Assembly: GCF_033025475.1 (NCBI RefSeq)
Contig: NZ_CP130322.1
Span: forward strand, 3,291,001-3,355,000
Origin: Sphingomonas sp. C3-2
GTDB taxonomy: Bacteria > Pseudomonadota > Alphaproteobacteria > Sphingomonadales > Sphingomonadaceae
Length of the DNA: 64,000 nucleotides
Direction of reading: 5' to 3'
The number at the start of each line of letters is the position of its first letter. The first letter of the stretch is position 1. The notes beneath the pieces were generated by a model. It made no database searches. It worked only from the letters and a program-made list of their open reading frames with translations, and was not told the DNA's origin. Position numbers and translations under genes: made by a program. Positions 45,930 through 55,520 of the stretch are shown one piece after another.

Positions 45930-47043
45930 TCGCGGCCATCACCGCGTCGGCCGCGCGCGCGATCGCGCCCTGCCAGCGCCCCATGGCATATTCCACGGCC
46001 GCGCGCTGGCGCGGGGCCGTGGTGTCATGGCCGGCCACCGCGCGGTCGATCGCGGCGATCATGTCGGCGGGGCCGTTCGCCACTTCGCCCAGATGCCAGT
46101 TGGCGTAGCGCAGGTCAGTTTCCCAGGCCACGCCGTGCGTGTTCAGGAAGGCGGCCGGGCGCGGCTGCGCGATGAATTCGTAAAACTGGCTCGATACGTC
46201 GCCCAGATAGATGTCGGCGCCCAGCGTATAGGTCATGTCCGTCAGTCGGGGGGAACGCAGGTCGATCATGATCTGGCCCGGTATCGCCAGCGCCTGCCAC
46301 GCGGCCATGGTTTCTGCCGACATGTCGTCGGACGCGCGGATATGCGGGGCATAGACAAGATTATACCGATCCTGCGCTGCGAACGCCGCGATCACCTCGC
46401 GCGCCGCATCCAGCGATGAAATCGCCGGGTCGAAATGCGGGTTGTAGAGTACTACCGGCCGGTCATTGTCGAACAGCGGCGGGCGGGACGCCGCCCCGCG
46501 CGCCAGATAATCGAGCTTCACATAACCGATCTCGACCAGCCTTTCGCGCGGGATCGCCTGTGCCTCCACCGCGCGCTTGGTGTCCTTTTCGCCGGGAACG
46601 AGGATCAGGTCGAATGCCTTTAACCGCTTTTCCGACTTGGGCGCGCGGTCGCCCGCGCCGTGGCGGAAATGGATGAGCGGCGCGCGCGTCAGGTGAAACG
46701 TCTTCAGCGCGGCCGATGTTCGCTCGGGCGTCGCGATCACCGTCGCTTTGCGCAGCATCCGGGCAAAGCGCAGCAGCAGCGGCCCCTTGGTCGCGGTCTT
46801 GCGCCCGGTGATACGCGCCAGCCAGTGGCCGCTCGCCGGAATGGCGACTTCCTCGATCGACAGGGCCGGGGCCTCCATCGCGCGCGCCACCTCGGCAATG
46901 GCCTTGCCCGTTTCCGGGTCGGCGTGGAGGCAGCGTACGTGTGCATCTGGCATCCGGCGGCTCAGTTCGGCGGCCACGGGGGCAACATGCGCCACATGGT
47001 GCGTGCCACCGATGAACAGAAAGGCGATTTCGGTCTTGGCCAT
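45919..47043 (-). CDS. CDP-glycerol glycerophosphotransferase-like glycosyltransferase
   Basis: About 374 residues with a GT-B-like two-domain pattern. An N-terminal AKTEIAFLFIGGTHHVAHVAPVAAELSRR strand-loop-helix is followed by IHFRHGAGDRAPKSEKRLKAFDLILVPGEKD, LYNPHFDP and the TagF-like YTLGADIYLGDVSSQFYEFIAQPRPAAFLN. It may add glycerol-phosphate or a sugar to a surface polymer. The start at 47043 lies 12 bases after the EamA stop. The frame stays open far upstream of 47043, but that stretch is the alternative reading of the transporter gene and lacks a start signal. Confidence 0.78.
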   Translation of the reverse strand: MAKTEIAFLFIGGTHHVAHVAPVAAELSRRMPDAHVRCLHADPETGKAIAEVARAMEAPALSIEEVAIPASGHWLARITGRKTATKGPLLLRFARMLRKATVIATPERTSAALKTFHLTRAPLIHFRHGAGDRAPKSEKRLKAFDLILVPGEKDTKRAVEAQAIPRERLVEIGYVKLDYLARGAASRPPLFDNDRPVVLYNPHFDPAISSLDAAREVIAAFAAQDRYNLVYAPHIRASDDMSAETMAAWQALAIPGQIMIDLRSPRLTDMTYTLGADIYLGDVSSQFYEFIAQPRPAAFLNTHGVAWETDLRYANWHLGEVANGPADMIAAIDRAVAGHDTTAPRQRAAVEYAMGRWQGAIARAADAVMAAIRR

Positions 47044-47054
47044 CTTGGTCGTGA

Positions 47055-47981
47055 TCAGCTCGGTTGTGATGTGGTTGCCGCCACCGTGTTGGCGCGCGCC
47101 AGACGGTGCTCGCGCCACACGATGTAAAGTCCGCTTGCGATGATGATCGGCGCCCCGATCCAGGTCGCGGGCGTCGGCAACATCGCAAAGAACACCCAGC
47201 CATATAGCGTGGCCCAGATCAGCGCCGAATAGTCCATCGGCACCACCAGCGATACCGGGGCCCAGCGCAGCGCGGCGGTCAGCGCCATCTGGCCCAGCCC
47301 GCCGATCACGCCGATCGCGAGCAGCAGCGCCCAAGTGACGGGGTCGTGTGATTGCGCGACGAAGAGATAGGCGATGCCCAGCGGCGGCATGGAGAGGAGC
47401 GAGAACCAGAACACCGTCGTCGGCGCGGTTTCGGTCCGGCCGATCTGGCGCAGCAAGATACTGATAAACGCCACCATGAACGCCGCGAACAGCCCCACCG
47501 CTGCGCCGTAAAGCGGGAAATGATCGCCCCCCGCACCGGGCTGGACGACGATCAGCACGCCGACAAAACCGACGATTACCGCGCCCCAGCGGTGGATGCC
47601 GGGCATTTCGCGCAGCATCATCACCGACAGCAGCGTGGCAAAGATCGGCACCGTGAACTGCAGCGTCGTCGCTTCGGCCAGCGGTAGCAGGATCACCGCG
47701 CCGAAATTGGCGATCATCCCGATAACCCCCGCCGCGGTGCGCGAGATGTGCGCGCCGATCCGCCGCGTCGCGAGCGACTGGATGCCCGGTCCCATCATCA
47801 CGAACGCAACGACGATCGGCACCGCCATCCCCTGGCGAAAGAACATGATCTCGAACAGATGCGCGCCGCGCTCGGAGGCGATCTTGATCAGCGCCGACAT
47901 GGTCGAAAGGCAGAAGATCGCCGCAAGGCGCAGTCCCAGCGCGTAGAAGGGACGTTCGCGATGCGCTGGATTCTGACTCAT
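47055..47981 (-). CDS. EamA/DMT-family membrane transporter
   Basis: A 308-residue protein with ten predicted helices in two EamA halves (IFCLSTMSALIKIASERGAHLFEIMFFRQGMAVPIVVAF; GVIGGLGQMALTAALRWAPVSLVVPMDYSALIWATLYGW). The family exports metabolites or nucleotide sugars across the inner membrane. It starts upstream of the glycerophosphotransferase-like gene and both read leftward, so they could work together on one exported product. The substrate is not determinable. Confidence 0.9.
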   Translation of the reverse strand: MSQNPAHRERPFYALGLRLAAIFCLSTMSALIKIASERGAHLFEIMFFRQGMAVPIVVAFVMMGPGIQSLATRRIGAHISRTAAGVIGMIANFGAVILLPLAEATTLQFTVPIFATLLSVMMLREMPGIHRWGAVIVGFVGVLIVVQPGAGGDHFPLYGAAVGLFAAFMVAFISILLRQIGRTETAPTTVFWFSLLSMPPLGIAYLFVAQSHDPVTWALLLAIGVIGGLGQMALTAALRWAPVSLVVPMDYSALIWATLYGWVFFAMLPTPATWIGAPIIIASGLYIVWREHRLARANTVAATTSQPS

Positions 47982-48084
47982 GCCAATGCTTTATAGGCTG
48001 GACCGTCCGGATCAAGGACGATCCGGTTGAAACCCGGTCGCGAACTGCTTAAGCGCGATGGCGAACGTCTATCGAAAGAGAACC

Positions 48085-49614
48085 ATGAAACACGCGTTGC
48101 CCGTCACCCGCGAACAGGATTTCGCCGCCTGGTATCAGGCGGTTGTCTCGGAAGCCGATCTTGCCGAGGAATCCGGCGTGCGCGGCTGCATGGTCATTCG
48201 TCCCTGGGGCTATGGCCTGTGGGAACGTATCCAGAAGCTGCTCGATGCCGAGATCAAGCGCACGGGCCACGAAAACTGCTATTTCCCGCTCTTCATTCCC
48301 TTGAGCTATTTCGCCAAGGAAGCTGAGCATGTCGATGGTTTCGCCAAGGAAATGGCGGTCGTCACGCATCATCGCCTGACCGCGAAGGACGGCACGCTCA
48401 TCCCCGATCCCGAGGCGAAGCTTGAAGAACCGCTGGTCGTTCGCCCCACTTCCGAAACCGTCATCGGCACGGCCTTTTCGCGCTGGGTGCAGAGCTGGCG
48501 CGATCTGCCCGTGCTCGTCAACCAGTGGGCGAACGTCGTCCGCTGGGAAATGCGCACGCGCATGTTCCTGCGCACCACCGAATTCCTCTGGCAGGAAGGG
48601 CACACCGCCCATTCCAGCCGCGAAGAAGCGCTCGAAGAAACGCTCAAGATGCTCGAGGTCTATCGGAATTTCTCCGAATCCTGCCTCGCCATGCCCGTCG
48701 TGGCCGGCGAAAAGCCGGAAAATGAACGCTTCCCCGGCGCCGATGCCACCTATTCGATCGAAGCGATGATGCAGGACGGCAAGGCGCTCCAGGCGGGCAC
48801 CTCGCATTTCCTCGGCACCACCTTCTCCAAGGCGCAGAATATCCGCTTCCAGAACAAGGAAGGCGAGCTTGAACTGGCGCAGACGACCAGCTGGGGCGTC
48901 TCCACCCGCATGATCGGCGGCGTCATCATGACGCATGGCGATGACGATGGCCTGCGCGCGCCGCCGGTGATCGCGCCCTGGCAGATCGTGATCGTGCCGA
49001 TGCTGCGCGACAATGACGAGGACGAAGCGATCCTCGATTATTGCAAGGCGCTGGCAAAGGAATTGAACGCCCAGTCCGCCTTCGGCGAACCGGTTCGCGC
49101 GATGGTCGATGCCCGCGCGCAGAAGGCGTCGAACAAGCGCTGGTCGTGGGTGAAGAAGGGTGCACCGCTCATCGTCGAGGTCGGCCCGCGCGATCTGGCG
49201 CAGGGCAATGTCGCCGTGCTCCGCCGTGATCGCCTGTACAACGAAGCCGGCAAGCCCGCTTCGGCCTTCCTGCCGCGCGCCGATTTCGTCGCGCAGGCCG
49301 CTGAAACGCTCGTCGACATCCAGAACAACCTCTATGCCGAGGCAAAGGCGCGCCAGGACGCGAATATCGTCCGCGGCGTCACCGACTTTGCCGAACTGGA
49401 AGCCTTCTACACCTCGGGCAAGAAATTCCCCGGCTGGGTAGAGGTGCAGTGGGCCAAGCCCACCGGCGAGGCGCTCGACAAGGTCGTCGAACGGCTGAAG
49501 GCGCTCAAGCTCACCATCCGCAACACCGCGCAGGATGCGCAGCCTGCGGATGGCGCCTGCATCTTTACCGGCGAACCGGCGGTCGAACGCATTCTGGTCG
49601 CCCGCGCGTACTGA
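48085..49614 (+). CDS. proS: prolyl-tRNA synthetase, eukaryote/archaea-like (type 3)
   Basis: About 509 residues; starts MKHALPVTREQDFAAWYQAVV with AAAGAG upstream. Class II motifs are RPWGYGLWERIQKLLDAEIKRTGHENCYFPLFIP, RPTSETVIGTAFSRWVQSWRDLPVLVNQWANVVRWE and FLRTTEFLWQEGHTAH. The protein lacks the INS editing domain of the long bacterial form and has the extended C-terminal domain of the archaeal/eukaryotic type, ending ERILVARAY. It attaches proline to tRNA-Pro. Such type 3 enzymes are patchy in bacteria and common in some alphaproteobacteria. Confidence 0.95.
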   Translation: MKHALPVTREQDFAAWYQAVVSEADLAEESGVRGCMVIRPWGYGLWERIQKLLDAEIKRTGHENCYFPLFIPLSYFAKEAEHVDGFAKEMAVVTHHRLTAKDGTLIPDPEAKLEEPLVVRPTSETVIGTAFSRWVQSWRDLPVLVNQWANVVRWEMRTRMFLRTTEFLWQEGHTAHSSREEALEETLKMLEVYRNFSESCLAMPVVAGEKPENERFPGADATYSIEAMMQDGKALQAGTSHFLGTTFSKAQNIRFQNKEGELELAQTTSWGVSTRMIGGVIMTHGDDDGLRAPPVIAPWQIVIVPMLRDNDEDEAILDYCKALAKELNAQSAFGEPVRAMVDARAQKASNKRWSWVKKGAPLIVEVGPRDLAQGNVAVLRRDRLYNEAGKPASAFLPRADFVAQAAETLVDIQNNLYAEAKARQDANIVRGVTDFAELEAFYTSGKKFPGWVEVQWAKPTGEALDKVVERLKALKLTIRNTAQDAQPADGACIFTGEPAVERILVARAY

Positions 49615-49622
49615 TCCTTTCG

Positions 49623-49675
49623 GGCGCATGCGGTGGGGCCAGGGCATTGGCCCGCTCCCGCCGCATGCGCCTTTT
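49623..49675 (+). terminator. intrinsic terminator after proS
   Basis: An 11-bp stem GGCGCATGCGG / CCGCATGCGCC (49623-49633 and 49661-49671) with an inner GGGCCA/TGGCCC stem, followed by TTTT. It lies nine bases after the proS stop. Confidence 0.88.
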
Positions 49676-49788
49676 CTATCTATACGATAGAAAAATTATC
49701 AGCGCTTTCATCACTTCTGTTTTTGCCATGGCGCCGCGTCTGGTTAGACATTGCATGTCATCAACGCTGACCGGATCACCGGAAGACC

Positions 49789-50490
49789 ATGTCAAAACGC
49801 GCCCTTATCGTTCGTCACGTTCCTTACGAAGGCATTGCCGGCTTTCGTGCGCCGGTTGAGGCTGCGGGCTACACGATCGAACGGATCGATGTGTCCGACC
49901 CCGAATTTCCGGGCGTCGATCTCGTCTCGCCCGATCTCGTCCTGCTCATGGGCGGCCCGATGGGGGTGTACGAGCATGCGGAAAATCCCTGGATCGTGCA
50001 CGAGATTGAGCGGCTCGCCGAACGCATGGCGGCTGATCGGCCCACCATCGGCGTCTGCCTTGGCGCGCAGATGATCGCCGCCGCGCTCGGCGCGCGCGTC
50101 TATCAGGGGCCGGAAAAGGAAATCGGTTTCTATCCGCTCGCGATCAACGACAATGGCATCCGCTCGCCGGTCGCGCATCTCGCCGATCAGCATATCCTGC
50201 AATGGCATGGCGACACGTTCGACCTGCCCGACAATGTTGAACTGCTCGCCTCCACCCCGCGCTATCCGCATCAGGCGTTCCGGCGCGGGCGTAACGTGCT
50301 GGCGCTCCAGTTCCACGCTGAAATGGGGCTCGATCCGCGGATAGAGGCGTGGATCGATCAGTCGCAGGACAGTCTCGACCAGCTTGGCCTGTGCCCGCAC
50401 GGCCTGCGCGCCGATTATGCGCGGATCGGCCCCTCGGCGGTCGATGCGGGGCAGCGCATGGTGGGGGAATGGCTCCAGGCGGTCGGCTGA
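49789..50490 (+). CDS. class I glutamine amidotransferase-like protein
   Basis: A 233-residue protein. The nucleophile is C90 in PTIGVCLGAQMIAAALGA; LMGGPMGVYEHAENPW forms the oxyanion region, and the LQFHAEMGLDPRIEAW segment has the catalytic His-Glu. The family (GuaA-N-like, YfeJ group) releases ammonia from glutamine or hydrolyses gamma-glutamyl compounds. No synthetase partner is adjacent, so it may be a stand-alone gamma-glutamyl hydrolase-like protein. Confidence 0.9.
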   Translation: MSKRALIVRHVPYEGIAGFRAPVEAAGYTIERIDVSDPEFPGVDLVSPDLVLLMGGPMGVYEHAENPWIVHEIERLAERMAADRPTIGVCLGAQMIAAALGARVYQGPEKEIGFYPLAINDNGIRSPVAHLADQHILQWHGDTFDLPDNVELLASTPRYPHQAFRRGRNVLALQFHAEMGLDPRIEAWIDQSQDSLDQLGLCPHGLRADYARIGPSAVDAGQRMVGEWLQAVG

Positions 50491-50565
50491 TCGTCGCGCT
50501 TCGCGATTGCGCTTTGTCCTTCCCGCTTCCATCATCGCATGGTGATGGGGAGGGGAGGCGGTTCG

Positions 50566-50991
50566 ATGGACCTCGATGTTTCGGAACTGGACGGGGCCTG
50601 CCACTGCGGCGGCGTGAAATTCCATGTCCAGCTGAAAAACGGGCTGCGCACCGCGCGGCGCTGCACCTGCTCTTATTGCCAGATGCGCGGCGCGGTCGCC
50701 GTATCCGCCGCGCTGGGCGGGCTTACCATCACCGAGGGGCAGGATCTGCTCACGCTCTACCGGTTCAACACCGGCACCGCGCAGCATTTCTTCTGTTCGC
50801 GCTGCGGTATCTACACCCATCATCAGCGGCGCTCAAACCCGCAGGAATATGGCGTCAACGTCGCCTGTCTGGAGGGCCTCGGCCCGTTCGATTTTCCCGA
50901 AGTCCCCGTCAATGACGGGGTCAATCACCCCTCCGATCCCGGCAATGCGCCGCGCCTTGCGGGCTGGCTTCGCTTCGAACCGGCGGGCTAG
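50566..50991 (+). CDS. GFA-domain zinc protein
   Basis: About 141 residues. Cysteine motifs of the glutathione-dependent formaldehyde-activating (GFA/CENP-V) fold: ACHCGGVKF, CTCSYCQMRG and FFCSRCGIYTHHQRR, which would bind two zinc ions. NYGVNVACLEGL-type sequence (EYGVNVACLEGLGPFDFPEVPVNDG) follows. GAGG is about seven bases before the ATG at 50566. True formaldehyde activity is uncertain in most homologs. Confidence 0.9.
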   Translation: MDLDVSELDGACHCGGVKFHVQLKNGLRTARRCTCSYCQMRGAVAVSAALGGLTITEGQDLLTLYRFNTGTAQHFFCSRCGIYTHHQRRSNPQEYGVNVACLEGLGPFDFPEVPVNDGVNHPSDPGNAPRLAGWLRFEPAG

Positions 50992-51211
50992 GCGGGGCCT
51001 GAGATGCTTTTGGTTCGAACAAAGCTTGCACGGCCTATCCCCCCGGGCGTAGGGGAAGATAACGTCGATCGGATCGGTGTCAGCGCGGGTGATGATCCGC
51101 GCAAGGGCATCGCAGAGATACGCATAGGGGGTGATGCCCAGCAGCAGGTTTCAACCTGAAGCAGCGTTTTGAGGCAGGGCACCTCACGATAGAGAGCGTT
51201 AGGTAAAAGCG

Positions 51212-51373
51212 ATGGAATGGGTTCCGATAGTCTTCGTTATATTCAAGGTTGGCGCGTTCGGCACCTGCATGTTCTTCGCCATCAAGTGGCATTACGATAA
51301 GGACAAGCAGAAGAAAAACGAAGCCAAACGATCGCAAGCGCCCGTCGAGCGCGCGCCTGACGCTTCAGAGTAA
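51212..51373 (+). CDS. 53-residue single-helix membrane protein
   Basis: ATG at 51212, stop at 51373. MEWVPIVFVIFKVGAFGTCM FFAIKW forms one membrane helix, followed by a charged tail (HYDKDKQKKNEAKRSQ and APVERAPDASE). AGG lies about eight bases before the start. Stop is 18 bases from the convergent glpD stop. No homology is recognised; the clear helix plus polar tail and good start context argue it is real. Confidence 0.65.
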   Translation: MEWVPIVFVIFKVGAFGTCMFFAIKWHYDKDKQKKNEAKRSQAPVERAPDASE

Positions 51374-51391
51374 TCGGCCGATATTCAAAAA

Positions 51392-52882
51392 CTAACGCGC
51401 GCGACCTGCGTCCGTTCTCACATCGCGAACGTCAGCCGTCTCGCCCCACCAGCGCGTGAACGCCGCGCGTTCGTCCGCCGTCATGTGCAGCCCCAGCTTG
51501 CTGCGGCGGTACAGGCAGTCCTCGGCGCTCTGCGCCCATTCGCGTGTGCGCATCCAGTCCGCCTCCAGCGCGGTGAACCCGGCGCCAAGCGGGGTGCCCA
51601 TGTCCGCCGCGCTGCGCACCGCCGCCAGCATCTCGTACAGCCTTGTGCCATAGGCGCGCGCCATCCGGTCGGACCTTGCATCGCCCAGAAACGGCCAGCG
51701 CGCGCGCACGTCCGCCAGAAAGGCCGTAAAATCGGCGATATCGCCGCCCGGAAAGGCGCGACTGCGGGTCACCCGTTGCGCGGCGAACCCCATGGCGGGC
51801 GCCAGACGTTCCAGCGCGTCCTCCGCCAGATGCCGCGCGGTGGTAATCTTGCCGCCGAACACGCTCAGCAGCGCGGGGCCGTCACCGTCCAGCTCCAGCA
51901 CATAATCGCGCGTTACCGCCTTGCTCTCCTTGGCGCCGTCATCATAGAGCGGCCGCACCCCGGCATAGCTTGAGGCGACGTCGCCCGGCCCGATCTTTGC
52001 GGTGAAATAGCGGTTCGCCGCCGCGCAGAGATAGGCGATCTCATCGTCCGTAATCCGCGCGTCCCCGGCCGTCTCCACGGCAATATCGGTGGTCCCGATC
52101 AGCGTCTGGCCTTCCCAGGCGATCGCGAAGACGATCCGGCGGTCGGGCTGTTGCAGCATATAAGCGTGCTGCCCCTCGAACAGGCGCGGCACCACGATAT
52201 GGCTGCCCTTCACCAACCGCACCCGGCTCGTGCTGTGTCCGCCCGCGCTTTTGAGCACCTCGGTCACCCAGGGCCCGCCCGCATTCACCAGCCCGCGCGC
52301 GGCCACCATGCTTCCGTCGGACAGCCGCGCCTGCCACTGCTCCCCGTCGCGCGCAGCAGAGATCAGCGCCACATGCGTGCGGATTTCCGCGCCATTTTCA
52401 GCGGCGTCGATCGCATTGGCCAGCGTCAGCCGCGCATCGTCTACCTGGCAGTCCGAATAGACGAACCCCCGATGCACGTCCTTCAGCGGCACGGTATAGG
52501 CCGCATCGCCCCGCCGCAGCCCGCGTGATCGGGGCAGGCTGATCCGCCCGCCGATCCAGTCGTAAAGATACAGCCCCAGCCGGACGAGCCACCAGGGGCG
52601 CACCGCATGCGCATGGGGCAGCACGAAGGGCAGCGGGTGGATGAGGTGCGGCGCCGCCGCCAGCAGCCGCTCGCGCTCCTTCAGCGCCTCGCGCACCAGC
52701 GCGAATTCATAATATTCCAGATAGCGCAGCCCGCCGTGAATGAGCTTGGTCGAGGCGGAGGAGGTGTGCGCCGCCAGATCGTCGCGCTCGACGAGCAGGA
52801 CCGACAGCCGGTTCAGCGCCGCCTCGCGCGCAATGGCGGTTCCGTTGATGCCGCCGCCGACGATCAGGAGATCATAGTGCAT
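51392..52882 (-). CDS. glpD: aerobic glycerol-3-phosphate dehydrogenase
   Basis: A 496-residue FAD enzyme oxidising glycerol-3-phosphate to DHAP and passing electrons to quinone at the inner membrane. MHYDLLIVGGGINGTAIAREAALN is the FAD-binding N-terminus, followed by HTSSASTKLIHGGLRYLEYYEFALVREAL, VRLVKGSHIVV and the C-terminal DUF-type helical domain. No glpK or glpF is nearby. It is divergent from rnr with about 50 bases between. Confidence 0.96.
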   Translation of the reverse strand: MHYDLLIVGGGINGTAIAREAALNRLSVLLVERDDLAAHTSSASTKLIHGGLRYLEYYEFALVREALKERERLLAAAPHLIHPLPFVLPHAHAVRPWWLVRLGLYLYDWIGGRISLPRSRGLRRGDAAYTVPLKDVHRGFVYSDCQVDDARLTLANAIDAAENGAEIRTHVALISAARDGEQWQARLSDGSMVAARGLVNAGGPWVTEVLKSAGGHSTSRVRLVKGSHIVVPRLFEGQHAYMLQQPDRRIVFAIAWEGQTLIGTTDIAVETAGDARITDDEIAYLCAAANRYFTAKIGPGDVASSYAGVRPLYDDGAKESKAVTRDYVLELDGDGPALLSVFGGKITTARHLAEDALERLAPAMGFAAQRVTRSRAFPGGDIADFTAFLADVRARWPFLGDARSDRMARAYGTRLYEMLAAVRSAADMGTPLGAGFTALEADWMRTREWAQSAEDCLYRRSKLGLHMTADERAAFTRWWGETADVRDVRTDAGRAR

Positions 52883-52934
52883 CGCTATCTTCTTAGCCGT
52901 TGGACGTCGGCCTGCGAAAGCCTATGTGAGCAGA

Positions 52935-55235
52935 ATGTCTAAGCAAAAGCGCGGCACGCTGCCGACCCCCAAACAGATTCTCGATTTCATCACGAAATCC
53001 GATCAGCCCGCCGGCAAGCGCGAAATCGCCAAGGCTTTCGGGCTGGGGGGCGCCGAAAAGATCGCGCTCAAGGCGCTCTTGAAGGACATGACCGATGAGG
53101 GGCTGGTCGATATCGCCCCCGGCCGTGCCTTCCACAAGATGGGCGGCATCCCCAAGGTCACCGTGCTGCGCGTCACCGATGTCGACGATGCCGGGCAGGC
53201 CTGGGCCGTGCCCGAACGCTGGGAGGCCTCGGGCCCCGAGCCGCGGCTGCGCGTCAAGGAAAAGAGCCGCAAGGGCGCGCTGGGGGTGGGGGACCGTATC
53301 CTCGCGCGCACCGAGGAAGCGGGGAAGGGCTGGATCGCCCATCCGCTCAAGCAACTGGCGCGCGGCTCCGAACTCATCATGGGGGTGCTGCACGATGAAG
53401 GCGGCAAGCTCTGGCTGAAGGGGCTGGACAAGAAGGAACGGCGCGACATGGCGGTGTCCGATGCGGGCGGCGCCGAGGCGGGCGATCTCGTCCTCGCCGA
53501 AAAGACCGGGCGTCCGCCGCGCATCACCGCGCGCGTCACGCAGCGTCTGGGCGATCCGTTTGAACCGCGCAGCTTCTCGCTCATCGCGATCCACAAGCTC
53601 GGCATCCCGCACATCTTCTCCGAAGAGGTGATCGCAGAGGGGCGCCGCGTCGCTGATTACGACATCACCAAGGACCGCGAAGACCTGCGCCATCTTCCCA
53701 TCCTTGCGATCGATCCCGTCGACGCGCGCGACCATGACGATGCCGTCTGGGCCGCGCCCGATGAGGATCCCGCGAACAAGGGCGGCTGGCAGGCGATCGT
53801 CGCCATCGCCGATGTCAGCTTCTATGTCCGCCCCGGCTCGCCGATCGATCGCGAGGCGCGCCGCCGCGGCAACAGCGTCTATTTCCCCGATCGCGTCGTG
53901 CCGATGCTCCCCGAAAACCTCTCGGCCGATATGTGCTCGCTGAAGGCGGGCGAAGACCGCGCCGCCATGGCCTGCCATTTGCGGATTTCGAAGGACGGGG
54001 AGATCAAGTCCTGGCGCTTCACCCGCGCCATCGTCCGGCTCGCGGCGAACATCGCCTATGAAAACGCGCAGGCCGCGATCGATGCCAGCGCCGCATGCGC
54101 CGGCGGCACCGAGGTGTCCTCTTCGCCCTGCAGCCTCGATCCCGCCGATCTCGCGGGGCACGGCGTCGATGCCGCGCTGGTCGAAGGCGCGCTCAAGCCG
54201 CTCTGGGCGTGCTGGCGCGCGCTCAACAAGGCGCGCGAGAACCGCGAGCCGCTCGATCTCGATCTGCCCGAACGCCGCGTTGTGCTCGATGAAATGGGGC
54301 GCATCCTCTCGGTCGCCCCGCGCGAACGGCTCGATGCGCACAAGCTGATCGAGGATTATATGATCGCCGCCAACGTCGCCGCCGCCAAGGCGCTCGAGGC
54401 GAAGAAGGCGCCCGTCATGTACCGCGTGCACGAGCCGCCCGCGCGCGAAAAGCTCGCTGCGCTCAAGGAATATCTCAAGACCTTCGATATCGAATTCGCG
54501 CTGGGGCAGGTGATCAAGCCGCAGACCTTCAACCGCGTCATCGCGCGGGTGGGGGATGCCGATTTCAAGCCGCAGGTGATGGAACAGATCCTGCGCACCC
54601 AGACCCAGGCCTATTATGCGCCCGAAAATCACGGCCATTTCGGCCTGTCGCTCGGCTCCTATGCGCATTTCACCTCGCCCATCCGCCGCTATGCGGATCT
54701 GCTCGTCCACCGCGCGCTCACGGCGGCTTACGGGTTGGGGGACGGCGCGCTCTCGGCCGAGGATGCGGGCGCGATGGGCCGGGTGGGCGAATTGATCAGC
54801 CAGCTCGAACGCCGCGCGATGGAGGCCGAACGCGATACCGTCGATCGCTATGTCGCCGCCTATCTCAGCGAAAAGATCGGCCAGATCCTCGACGTGCGGA
54901 TCACCGGGGTGCAGAGCTTCGGCTTCTTCGCGACGGTGGAAGGGCTAGGGGGCGACGGCCTCGTTCCTGCGCGCGATCTGGGCGACGAATATTTCCGCTA
55001 TGACGAGGCGAGCCAGAGCCTGATCGGCGACGACACCGAAACCCGCTACACGCTCGGCCAGCGCCTCCAGCTGCGCCTCGCCGAAGCCAACCCGGTCAAC
55101 GGCGCGCTCCGCTTCGAACTCCCCGAGGGCAGCTACGGCAACACCCGCCCCAAAAGCGGCCGCGACAAACGCGGCCGCCCCATCGTCCGCCGGGGGCGGC
55201 CTGCCAATATCCGCCATCAGGGTAAACGGCGTTAG
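52935..55235 (+). CDS. rnr: ribonuclease R
   Basis: About 766 residues; 3'-5' exoribonuclease. An N-terminal winged-helix-like segment (LPTPKQILDFITKSDQPAGKREIAKAFGL) precedes cold-shock domains. The RNB catalytic domain carries the aspartate cluster at DPVDARDHDDAVW (from about 260). A C-terminal S1 domain (GQILDVRITGVQSFGFFATVEGLGGDGLVPA) and an Arg/Lys-rich tail close it. The ATG at 52935 is preferred to the GTG at 52926. It ends at the left edge of the low-G+C insert. Confidence 0.96.
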   Translation: MSKQKRGTLPTPKQILDFITKSDQPAGKREIAKAFGLGGAEKIALKALLKDMTDEGLVDIAPGRAFHKMGGIPKVTVLRVTDVDDAGQAWAVPERWEASGPEPRLRVKEKSRKGALGVGDRILARTEEAGKGWIAHPLKQLARGSELIMGVLHDEGGKLWLKGLDKKERRDMAVSDAGGAEAGDLVLAEKTGRPPRITARVTQRLGDPFEPRSFSLIAIHKLGIPHIFSEEVIAEGRRVADYDITKDREDLRHLPILAIDPVDARDHDDAVWAAPDEDPANKGGWQAIVAIADVSFYVRPGSPIDREARRRGNSVYFPDRVVPMLPENLSADMCSLKAGEDRAAMACHLRISKDGEIKSWRFTRAIVRLAANIAYENAQAAIDASAACAGGTEVSSSPCSLDPADLAGHGVDAALVEGALKPLWACWRALNKARENREPLDLDLPERRVVLDEMGRILSVAPRERLDAHKLIEDYMIAANVAAAKALEAKKAPVMYRVHEPPAREKLAALKEYLKTFDIEFALGQVIKPQTFNRVIARVGDADFKPQVMEQILRTQTQAYYAPENHGHFGLSLGSYAHFTSPIRRYADLLVHRALTAAYGLGDGALSAEDAGAMGRVGELISQLERRAMEAERDTVDRYVAAYLSEKIGQILDVRITGVQSFGFFATVEGLGGDGLVPARDLGDEYFRYDEASQSLIGDDTETRYTLGQRLQLRLAEANPVNGALRFELPEGSYGNTRPKSGRDKRGRPIVRRGRPANIRHQGKRR

Positions 55236-55520
55236 GTGGGGGGAGGGGCACTCAGAAACAGCAGGGTAATGGCAGCGTTTGGCCGATCTCGGAATGGCGA
55301 CTTACCCCTTAGGAACAGCAGATAGCTGCCTATCGCCTTCCGGTGCGGTGCGTCACCGACTAACGAGATTTTCTGCCGTTCGGAAAGCATCTACACTCTA
55401 GCCATTCCGTCTCTTCGCGCCGAGACCGAAACTGCCCCCAATTCACTTAAGGGACTAATTGCATTTGCTGCTAACAACGGCGCGTGCATATGAATTCTCA
55501 GCAAGCAAAGGGCAGAGGGT
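55236..55520. other. non-coding left flank of the low-G+C insert
   Basis: No frame here looks like a gene. A 9-bp inverted pair CGGAATGGC (55290-55298) / GCCATTCCG (55401-55409) and a small hairpin GATAG-CTGC-CTATC (55321-55334) are present. The composition changes from the G+C-rich rnr to mixed DNA. It presumably holds the promoter of the two-gene cassette. Confidence 0.55.

Noticed and set aside
45919-48015. A single 698-codon frame suggesting a fused transporter-transferase
   Set aside because: The upstream 324 codons are the wrong-frame reading of the EamA gene; a proper ATG for the transferase lies at 47043.
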